From JANLUX01 sp031366005 (lineage in GTDB: Bacteria > Bacteroidota > Bacteroidia > AKYH767-A > OLB10), in NCBI GenBank assembly GCA_031366005.1, contig JANLZB010000068.1, positions 23,105 to 87,104 on the forward strand: a stretch of 64,000 nt of DNA, given 5' to 3'. Under the pieces are notes generated by a model, which searched no databases, had not been told where the DNA came from, and was given only the letters and a program-made list of their open reading frames with translations. Of the stretch, positions 57,464 to 64,000 are shown piece by piece. Both the position numbers and the translations under genes were made by a program. Numbering within the stretch: the first letter of the stretch is position 1; each line of letters starts with the position of its first letter.

Positions 57464-59086
57464 ATGTCAAAGCAACTCATTTCACAGTATTACAATAAAG
57501 TTGATAAGCTCATTCAGTTTGGAGGCAGTGGTAAAGAAACTTCCGTGCGTAATGAGTTTTACAATCTCCTTTCTCATTATGGAGAAAAGAAAAACTTAGT
57601 GCTCGTTGCAGAATTGGCAGTACGCGGTACAAAAGGAAAAGATGTAACGCCTGACGGAACGTTGAAAAATATCCTTCGCCTTGATTATGGCTATTGGGAA
57701 AGCAAAGATGAAGCCCTTAACCTTGATGAAGAGATTGACAAGAAAATAAGAAAAGGTTATCCGCTCAACAATATTCTATTTGAGGATAGTAAGAATGCAA
57801 TTCTATTCCAGGGTGGACAGGAAGAGATGCGGATTGATATGCGAAAGCCAGATGAACTTGATCGCATACTCACTGCCTTTATCAATTTTGAAAAACCTGA
57901 GATTCGCAAGTTCAATGATGCGCTGGATCAATTTCAAAAAGATATTCCGACCATTCTTAAAACACTTCGCGAAAGAATTGATGAGGACGGAAAGAAGAAT
58001 AAAAACTTTCTTGCGGTAAGCGAAACGTTTCTCGAACTCTGCAAAGCGGAGATCAATCCTGACATCACAATGGCTGATGTGCGCGAGATGATGATACAGC
58101 ATATTCTCACCAGCGACATCTTCAATAAAATTTTTGACGACCCGGAGTTTCACAGGCACAACAACATTGCAAGCGAGCTCGTAAGACTGATTGGCACATT
58201 GTTCAGTTACAGCGAACGCAAAAACCTGTTGGGAAGTATTGAGCATTATTACGATGCCATCAATGCTGCTGCGGCAGGTATTGTTGACCACCACGAACGG
58301 CAAAAGTTTTTAAAAGCGCTCTACGAAAATTTTTACAAAGCATACAACCCCAAAGCAGCCGACCGTCTCGGTGTGGTTTACACGCCCAACGAGATTGTGG
58401 ATTTTATGATTGACAGCACCAATTACCTGCTCGAAAAACATTTTAAGCGCGTGCTCTGGGATAAGAATGTGGAGATACTTGACCCTGCTACCGGCACAGG
58501 CACTTTCATCTGCAACATGATTGACAAATGCCCGCCACAGTATTTGGCGCACAAATACAAAAACGAACTGCACGCCAATGATGTAGCTATATTGCCTTAC
58601 TACATTGCAAACCTCAACATTGAATTTATCTTTAAGCAGAAGATGGGTTATTTTGAACAGTTCGAGAATATTTGTTTTGTTGACACTTTGGATAATACTG
58701 ATGCCTTGCATTACAGTCGGAAACAGCATGATTTATTTGGATTAAGCAGCGAAAACACAGCACGGATAAGAAGACAAAACAGAAAAAAAATCTCTGTCAT
58801 AATAGGTAATCCACCTTACAATGCCAATCAACAAAATGAAAATGATAACAATAAAAAAAGGGATTACCTAGAACTCGATGAAAAAATTAGGGATACATAT
58901 GTAAAATATAGTACTTCTCAAAAAACAAAAGTGTATGATATGTATGCTCGTTTTTTCCGATGGGCGAGTGATAGAATTTTTAAGGATGGAGTTGTTTGTT
59001 TTATTACAAACAATTCTTTTTTGAATGCAAGGGATTTGATGGTTTCAGGAAAAGTATTCAGGAAGAATTCGATTTTGCTTATGTAG
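57464..59086 (+). pseudogene. Type ISP/IIG-like restriction-modification enzyme, N-terminal part (frameshifted)
   Basis: A 540-residue frame. Residues ~60-90 resemble a PD-(D/E)xK nuclease (TPDGTLKNILRLDYG...WESKDE). Residues ~310-540 are an N6-adenine methyltransferase: motif I DPATGTGTF (~340-348) and motif IV GNPPYN (~448-453). No helicase domain is seen. The frame runs off at ITNNSFLNARDLMV: with one more T in GATTTGATG (59033-59041) the reading continues as RDFDGFRKS into the next feature. The intact protein would be ~1043 residues. Operon leader, with the kinase and HIRAN genes following. Confidence 0.82.
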
Positions 59087-60594
59087 TTGATTTGGACGGG
59101 GATGTCCGTTCAAATCCAGCACAAGCGAAAGGAAATGTGTTCGGAATTATGGTTGGAGTATCAATTACGTTTCTTATTAAATTAGATAAGCCGAATAAAA
59201 AAAGTTGTCAGATTAAATATTTTAAACCTGATTTTCTGTTAGCTAAAGAAAAAATAGAATTCCTAACCAACTTTACTGACAATGGAAAATTTGACGTTAT
59301 TGAATTTGTAAACATTTCACCAAATAAAAATAATGATTGGCTGAATATTGCTGATAATGATTTTGACGAGCTTATTCCATTGCTTAATAAAAAATCAAAA
59401 AAGAAAGTATTTGAAATATATTCAAATGGCATCTCCACAAATCGCGATGAGTGGGTTTATGATTTTAATAAAGACAACTTAGAAAAAAAATCCAATTTTT
59501 TTATAAACGAATATAATAGTGAGTTAGACAGATGGATTGAATACAAGAATAAAAATAAATACACTGATATTAAAGCTGAGTCAAATCCAGTTGTAGATGC
59601 CTTTCTTCATTTGAGAAATCAAATTAAATGGAGTAAGATGATTAAAAGAGATAAATTTAGAAAAGAGAAGAAAGGGAAATTTGATTCCAATGATATACGA
59701 TTATCTAATTATCGCCCATTTTCTAAACAATACATATATTTTGGATATATACCTATCGATTTAAGAGCTTTGTTTGACTTAATTTTTCCTATTGGAAAAG
59801 AAAATAATCTGGTCATCGCTGTAAATCATACATCAAGTAAAGATTTTAATGTTTTGGCTTCAGATAAAATATTTGATCTTCATTATAATGGAGATACAAG
59901 CTGTTTACCACTTTACTCCTACACCGAAAAAGGTGAGCGCATAGAAAACATAACCGATTGGGGTCATGAACAATTTGTCACTCATTACAAAGACAAGAAG
60001 ATAAAGAAAGAAGACATCTTTCATTACACCTATGCAGTGCTTCACAATCCTGCCTACCGCAAAAAATATGAATTGAATTTAAAGCGGGAGTTTCCACGCA
60101 TCCCTTTTTATGATGACTTTTTTAAATGGGTCAATTGGGGTAAACAGTTAATAGATTTGCACATCAACTACGAAAATGCAAAACCCTATGCGCTAAAAGA
60201 AAACACTTACAAAGTAAAAGCAGAAGCAAAACGGCAGAAAGAAATTTTTACCGAAGCCAAAGAACCTCAACCTATGTTTGGCAAGCAAGCAAAAATAAAA
60301 GTGAAACTGAAAGCCGATAAAGAAGCAGGTATCATAGAAATTGATGAGCTCACCTTTTTATCAGGCGTTCCCAAAGAAGCCTATGAATACAAACTCGGCA
60401 ACCGCTCCGCCATCGAATGGGTGTTAGATCAGTACAAGGAAAAGAAACCAAGCGATCCTACTATAGCAGAAAAATTTAATACTTATCGCTTTGCTGATTA
60501 TAAGGAGCAAGTGATTGAGTTGCTGAAGAAGGTTTGTACTGTGAGTGTGGCGACAGTGGGGATTGTTAAAGAGATGGAAGGTCCTAGTAAATAA
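58996..60594 (+). pseudogene. Type ISP/IIG-like restriction-modification enzyme, C-terminal part
   Basis: A 532-residue frame; codons before ~59036 are out of the real frame. From GFDGFRKS on it continues the methyltransferase (VVDLDGDVRSNPAQAKGNVFGIMVG) and then forms the type ISP C-terminal specificity domain: LPLYSYTEKGERIENITDW (~residues 311-329), HYTYAVLHNPAYRKKY (~350-365) and a C-terminal helical tail. This region recognises the DNA target. It ends ten bases before the kinase ATG. The whole enzyme would cleave and methylate unless the frameshift is real. Confidence 0.82.
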
Positions 60595-60604
60595 AAGTAA
60601 GTTT

Positions 60605-61606
60605 ATGATTACTCCTCGACCTACAGAATTTTATGATCTTAGTAATTGGGTTGTGCAATCTTGGCTTGTTCCCACAATAGGTTCACGCAATAAAAGTTTT
60701 GTTGAAGACCCAACTTCCCGTTCATTATATTTTTTTAAAGAATCTAAGCAGACTTACCCTTCAGAGTTCTGGTCAGAAATTATTGCGAGTAAAGTGGGAT
60801 ATGTTTTAGGTTTCGATTTGTTAGATTATAACATTGCAGTATTAAATAACAGGCCTGGCTGCATTTCAAAGAAAATGCACGATGATGGATTTTTTCAGGA
60901 TCTTATTCATGGTGTAAATATTTTAAAAGAAAAAGTTCCGGGATTTATAATTTCTACGCGACCGGTTATATCGATCCAGGAAATAATTAAAGCGTTTGAG
61001 GGAGATAAGCAGTTAAAAAATTTTGTAACACCAATGATTGAAACAATAATTTTTGATGCAATAATTGGGAATACTGATCGTCATACAGAGAACTGGGGAA
61101 TTATAAGGGCATTTGATTTTGATAAGTTTATAATAGAAACAATGCCAAACACAAAATGGTATCAAAAAGTTATTCTGCGTGTTGTCAGATCAATTGTAGC
61201 AAGGTTTGAAAAGCAAAGTGAATTTAGCTATACATTCACTCCAATTTTTGATAGTGGAAGTTGTCTGGGTAGAGAAATACCGGAAAACTTATTACAGGGA
61301 TTCATAAATAAGCGCTCACTTGATAAGTATATTGACAAAGGCTGGCATGAAATAAGATGGGATGGAAATAAATTGAATTCATTTGAGCTTATCAAAAATA
61401 TCCGTGGAATAAGAAAATCAGTAGTAGATAAAACGATAAAAAGAACTTTGAGAAACTTTAATGCTCACACAATTGAAAAGATCATTAACGAAGTTGATTT
61501 GAATGTTCCTCCTCAATTTGGAAATGCTAAATTAACTTTGCATCGGAAAGAATTAATAAAACAATTAATTTTTTCTCGCGTTGAAAGATTGAGATTAATA
61601 ATATAA
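60605..61606 (+). CDS. HipA/HipT/CtkA-like serine/threonine kinase
   Basis: A 333-residue kinase. The frame is open from 60545, but the ATG at 60605 (MITPRPTEFYDL) gives a clean start ten bases after the restriction gene stop. Motifs are the HipA-type GNTDRHTENWG loop (residues ~154-164, catalytic Asp ~157) and the DFG-like FDSGSCLG (~213-220). It lacks the small N-terminal subdomain-1 of full-length HipA, like HipT and CtkA; the next gene may supply it. HipA-type kinases phosphorylate tRNA synthetases; target here unknown. One base separates it from the next start codon. Confidence 0.82.
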   Translation: MITPRPTEFYDLSNWVVQSWLVPTIGSRNKSFVEDPTSRSLYFFKESKQTYPSEFWSEIIASKVGYVLGFDLLDYNIAVLNNRPGCISKKMHDDGFFQDLIHGVNILKEKVPGFIISTRPVISIQEIIKAFEGDKQLKNFVTPMIETIIFDAIIGNTDRHTENWGIIRAFDFDKFIIETMPNTKWYQKVILRVVRSIVARFEKQSEFSYTFTPIFDSGSCLGREIPENLLQGFINKRSLDKYIDKGWHEIRWDGNKLNSFELIKNIRGIRKSVVDKTIKRTLRNFNAHTIEKIINEVDLNVPPQFGNAKLTLHRKELIKQLIFSRVERLRLII

Positions 61607-61607
61607 A

Positions 61608-62252
61608 GTGGTTAAGAGAATCCATTTAAGCTGGAGAAAAGGAAAAGGAGAACGAAGATTCCTAGTAGGAGAATTAAAACGCTCTCCCGGAAATATTATT
61701 TCTTTTAAATACAATTCTGAAGTAATCACCCAAGCACAAAAAGAAGGATTCAAAGATTATCCCGGATTTTCTGATGTTCATAAAGAATATACTGAAGATG
61801 TAATGTCTGTTTTTTCTTTAAGATTAATACCTGCAGAAAGAGCGGACAGAAAACAGCATCTTGATTTTTGGGAAGCATCATCTGAAATGGACCATTTTGA
61901 TTTGTTAGCATTGACTCAAGGTTTATTGCCGACAGATAATTTCGAATTTATTGGACTTTATAATTTTGAAAAAAACTTTTCGTTCATAACAGATATTGCT
62001 TCATTGTCACATCAAAAAATTGATAAGAATGCAATTGCAATGGGAGATTCTCTTCGTTATCATTTAGAGCCTTCTAATGACCATGATAAAAATGCAGTAC
62101 AGATCTACAAAGGTGATTTATTAATTGGCTATATTAAGAAAGGGCACACTCGTTTTTTTAATGAGGCAGGTTCGCAACCAATAAAAATTAGCGTAAAAGC
62201 TATTGATGGGAATGGAACAATTCGCCAACTTTTTGTAAAAGTTAGTTCTTAG
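61608..62252 (+). CDS. HipA-N-like protein fused to a HIRAN domain
   Basis: A 214-residue protein starting at a GTG one base after the kinase stop, so the two are translationally coupled. Residues ~8-95 resemble the HipA N-terminal subdomain (RFLVGELKRSPGNIISFKYN; FSLRLIPAERADR), the part missing from the kinase. Residues ~140-214 are a HIRAN domain (LRYHLEPSNDHDKNAVQIY, LLIGYIKKGHTRFF), which in HLTF-type proteins binds single-stranded 3' DNA ends. This suggests a DNA-state-responsive regulator of the kinase. Function is inferred. Confidence 0.72.
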   Translation: MVKRIHLSWRKGKGERRFLVGELKRSPGNIISFKYNSEVITQAQKEGFKDYPGFSDVHKEYTEDVMSVFSLRLIPAERADRKQHLDFWEASSEMDHFDLLALTQGLLPTDNFEFIGLYNFEKNFSFITDIASLSHQKIDKNAIAMGDSLRYHLEPSNDHDKNAVQIYKGDLLIGYIKKGHTRFFNEAGSQPIKISVKAIDGNGTIRQLFVKVSS

Positions 62253-62324
62253 TAGTGTCAACTAAGCGAATAATAGTTGAACTTCCTTCAACTACCCCAT
62301 TATAACGCTTTAGGTTATTTAACA

Positions 62325-62549
62325 TTATTTAATCCTCTTTCTTTTTTTTCTTTTACGAATGATACACTTTGATGTTGGAGTAGCAAAGCGATAGAATATT
62401 TTATAAATACCTAGTTGAATAGCAAGGCTTGCCCATAATTCATGAATGAATAATTCTTCACATTGCACTGGAGTAAAGTAACCTAACAAGGTTAAGATGA
62501 ACGTTCCACTTATAATTAAAATAACTACGGAATGAGAAAGTTTCTCCAT
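62325..62549 (-). CDS. Possible small membrane protein
   Basis: If started at the ATG at 62549 it encodes 74 residues (the frame opens four codons earlier). It has one or two hydrophobic segments (HSVVILIISGTFILTLLGYF; ELWASLAIQLGIYKIF) and a very basic C-terminus (IRKRKKRKRIK). The positively charged tail after membrane helices would be topologically sensible. No homology recognised and no RBS or promoter evidence, so this may be a chance frame. Confidence 0.3.
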   Translation of the reverse strand: MEKLSHSVVILIISGTFILTLLGYFTPVQCEELFIHELWASLAIQLGIYKIFYRFATPTSKCIIRKRKKRKRIK

Positions 62550-62903
62550 ATGATCACACAATAATCGGATTTCAATTCACCTTCGTTGATGAATGAACAC
62601 GACTTCGCAATGTGGATCAATTTATATATGAAGCATAATTCCCCTTAATTAGGATGGTGCAAATATAATCACACTTTTTTGGAATAGTAAAATTATTTGA
62701 CTAACAAATAAATATCTTACGCATATTGAATTATTTGATAGGTGAATTGTTTTACCTATTTTAAACCGGGGTTGGTGTCCCTTGCAATCCGAATATATTT
62801 ATGCTTTGCAAGCACTGCGGTTTTATTGACAAGTGATCTGTTTCTCCTTTCTACTACTACCATACCTGAAGTGACACCTGATCAATAGATAAAATCTCAG
62901 TAG

Positions 62904-62941
62904 CCGCAGAGTCTTCGCTTTTATTTCGCGAGACTCTGCGG
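62904..62941. repeat. GC-rich hairpin CCGCAGAGTCT
   Basis: CCGCAGAGTCT (62904-62914) pairs perfectly with AGACTCTGCGG (62931-62941), with a further CGC/GCG possible inside. It is flanked by GTAGC and GGTAGC. No T run follows, so it is not a standard terminator; probably a dispersed palindrome. Confidence 0.75.
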
Positions 62942-62989
62942 TTTGGTAGCTATAAATAAGAATGGAGTTACCCCCAACTAAACGTAGTT

Positions 62990-63060
62990 TGCCCAAATTA
63001 AAAAAAAAGTTACTGAGCTTAGTATCCACTCCGCTTTGGTTATTCTTGTAGTATTCACTT
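62990..63060. repeat. CGTAGTTTG/ACTGAGC-TAGTAT repeat, left copy
   Basis: CGTAGTTTGCCCAAATTA, AAAGTTACTGAGCTTAGTAT, CCACTCCGCT and TTCTTGTAGTATTCACTTC occur in the same order as in 63807-63998. It lies upstream of the GNAT gene, so the gene is bracketed by this family. Confidence 0.6.
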
Positions 63061-63254
63061 CATGAACTAAGTTACCTAATCGCAATAAACAAAATCTATT
63101 AAAAATATATTGAACAACGTAGTAAATAGCTACACTGAGGGTGGCGACACAGCAGCCTGAAAGTGACTGCAAGAAACTAACTTTGATAAACTAAAACACT
63201 ATGACAATTAACAGGAACAATTTATTTTGAATTACAAACCAACAATAATTGAAA

Positions 63255-63791
63255 ATGAAATTTCACATCGAAACAGAACGATTGATTTTACGTGAGCTGC
63301 AACAAAGCGATGCTGATGCATTTTTTGAAATGGACAGCAGTGTTGAAGTGCATAAATATTTGGGCAATAATCCAATCAAAACAATTGAACATATATATGA
63401 TGTAATTGCAAATATCCATCAGCAATATTTAGATAATGGAATTGGACGTTGGGCAACTATTGAAAAATCATCAGGCACTTTTATTGGTTGGAGTGGTTTA
63501 AAATTTAGAAGAGATGAAGAAAACAACCACATCAATTTTTATGATGTGGGTTATCGCCTGCATCCAAATTATTGGAGCAAAGGTTATGCAACCGAATCGT
63601 GTAAAGCTGCATTGGAATATGGTTTCAAGACTTTGAATTCAAATAAAATTATCGGCACAACTAATGAAGAAAACAAAGCATCACGAAGAGTATTAGAAAA
63701 ATGCGGATTAAAATTCGTTGAAAAATTTATGTGGAAAGAAATTAAGTGTGATTGGTTGGAAATAACAAAAGAAGAATGGCAATCAAAATAA
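63255..63791 (+). CDS. GNAT family N-acetyltransferase (RimJ/RimL-like)
   Basis: A 178-residue cytoplasmic acetyltransferase that transfers acetyl from acetyl-CoA to an amine, possibly a protein N-terminus. I use the ATG at 63255 (MKFHIETERLILRELQQSD); the frame also offers a TTG six bases upstream. The start ETERLILRELQQSDADAFFEM (split here) is the typical RimJ/RimL beginning, YHPNYWSKGYATES-type motif A occurs at ~112-121 (HPNYWSKGYATE), and N-x-ASRRVLEKCGLK (~138-151) closes the acetyl-CoA site. Substrate is unknown. Flanked on both sides by related repeats. Confidence 0.85.
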   Translation: MKFHIETERLILRELQQSDADAFFEMDSSVEVHKYLGNNPIKTIEHIYDVIANIHQQYLDNGIGRWATIEKSSGTFIGWSGLKFRRDEENNHINFYDVGYRLHPNYWSKGYATESCKAALEYGFKTLNSNKIIGTTNEENKASRRVLEKCGLKFVEKFMWKEIKCDWLEITKEEWQSK

Positions 63792-63796
63792 CAATA

Positions 63797-63918
63797 CTCC
63801 CTCTCTCCGTAGTTTGTCCCCATTGAAAAAAGAAGATACTGAGCGTAGTATTTTCTACTCCCTCTCTCCGTAGTTTGTCCACATTGAAAAAAGAAGATAC
63901 TGAGCGTAGTATTTTCTA
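63797..63918. repeat. 61-bp direct tandem repeat, two copies
   Basis: Bases 63797-63857 and 63858-63918 are almost identical (ACTCCCTCTCTCCGTAGTTT..., ending GAGCGTAGTATTTTCT); differences are at one or two positions in the CCCATTG/CACATTG segment and the last base. A related sequence lies at ~62990-63060. Confidence 0.92.
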
Positions 63919-63950
63919 CCCTAACTGAGCGTAGAATAATTTAAAACTAA

Positions 63951-63998
63951 GCGTAGTATCCACTACGCTGTGCCTATCCTTGTAGTATAAACTACAAT
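63951..63998. repeat. Two adjacent hairpins (AGCGTAGT and TTGTAGT)
   Basis: AGCGTAGT (63951-63958) pairs with ACTACGCT (63963-63970), and TTGTAGT (63981-63987) pairs with ACTACAA (63992-63998). They belong to the same repeat family as 62990-63060 and 63797-63918, which the window edge cuts off. Confidence 0.8.
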
Positions 63999-64000
63999 TT

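Larger units (their letters stand above)
62253..63254. other. About 1-kb intergenic, repeat-rich region
   Basis: It contains a doubtful small ORF (62325-62549 minus), a strong hairpin at 62904-62941, and a copy of the CGTAGTTTGYCC...ACTGAGCKTAGTAT repeat family (about 62990-63060) that recurs downstream of the acetyltransferase gene. No tRNA or other RNA gene was recognised. The rest is AT-rich. Confidence 0.6.

Noticed and set aside
62823..63172. Two minus-strand ORFs of 64-68 codons
   Set aside because: They span the GC-rich hairpin and the dispersed repeat family and have unlikely compositions; they are taken as chance frames.
62990..63998. Integron cassette with attC sites around the GNAT gene
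   Set aside because: The flanks lack the GTTRRRY and RYYYAAC core sites, and no integrase is present, so only a generic repeat-flanked gene is reported.

Overview
The window reads as chromosomal DNA of a member of the Bacteroidota, probably a Chitinophagales/Sphingobacteriia-like lineage. It is AT-rich. It carries gliding-motility/type IX secretion (T9SS) cargo with PKD repeats, CHU_C-type and type A C-terminal sorting domains, a bacillithiol deacetylase (BshB1) and a Y_Y_Y propeller histidine kinase. Several spacers carry the Bacteroidota -7 box TAnnTTTG. No rRNA, tRNA or CRISPR array was recognised. Genus is not resolvable from the sequence alone.

Layout. 1-2.2 kb: end of a phosphate pst operon (pstC tail, pstA, pstB), then idi. 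2.7-10.5 kb: one giant 2586-aa PKD adhesin-like T9SS protein. 10.6-19.5 kb: housekeeping genes (2H phosphoesterase, c-di-AMP cyclase, 3-methyladenine glycosylase, RecQ, AIM24-like protein, LptF/G permease, glycosyltransferase). 19.46-20.46 kb: a gene-free kilobase with eight hairpin repeats that share a TTACGG loop and show compensatory base changes. 20.46-32.6 kb: ribBA, a VapBC-like toxin-antitoxin pair, bshB1, a LVIVD-repeat secreted protein, purine nucleoside phosphorylase, lpxK, a Nif3-like protein, a zinc-ribbon coiled-coil protein, OsmC, a secreted sugar dehydrogenase, and the ligase-associated phosphoesterase PdeM. 32.7-37.5 kb: the Lhr-type helicase that partners PdeM, then a TsdA-like dihaem cytochrome and a Tat-exported protein. 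37.5-41.6 kb: a response regulator and a propeller histidine kinase split by a one-base frameshift. 41.9-50.3 kb: a cluster of secreted or surface proteins (S74 tail-fibre-like, vanadium-haloperoxidase-like lipoprotein, Ig-like repeat protein, beta-barrel, small T9SS protein); three of them share an upstream promoter-like block. 50.3-56.9 kb: GreA-like protein, dihaem cytochrome, a second PKD/CHU_C protein, M20 dipeptidase. 57.0-57.26 kb: twelve copies of a 21-bp repeat in strict register. 57.5-62.3 kb: a defence-like operon of a type ISP/IIG-like restriction-modification enzyme (frameshifted), a HipA/HipT/CtkA-like kinase and a HIRAN-domain protein. 62.3-64 kb: a repeat-rich segment around a GNAT acetyltransferase.

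How the genes relate. The secreted proteins appear to use the T9SS, and the propeller kinase and response regulator sit divergent to the secretome cluster and may control it (inference). The operon at 57.5-62.3 kb looks like a horizontally acquired module; its kinase seems to lack the small N-terminal lobe found in full-length HipA, and the next gene may supply it fused to a DNA-end-binding HIRAN domain. The hairpin array, the 21-bp helically phased array and the RM-kinase-HIRAN operon are the parts least explained by known annotation.
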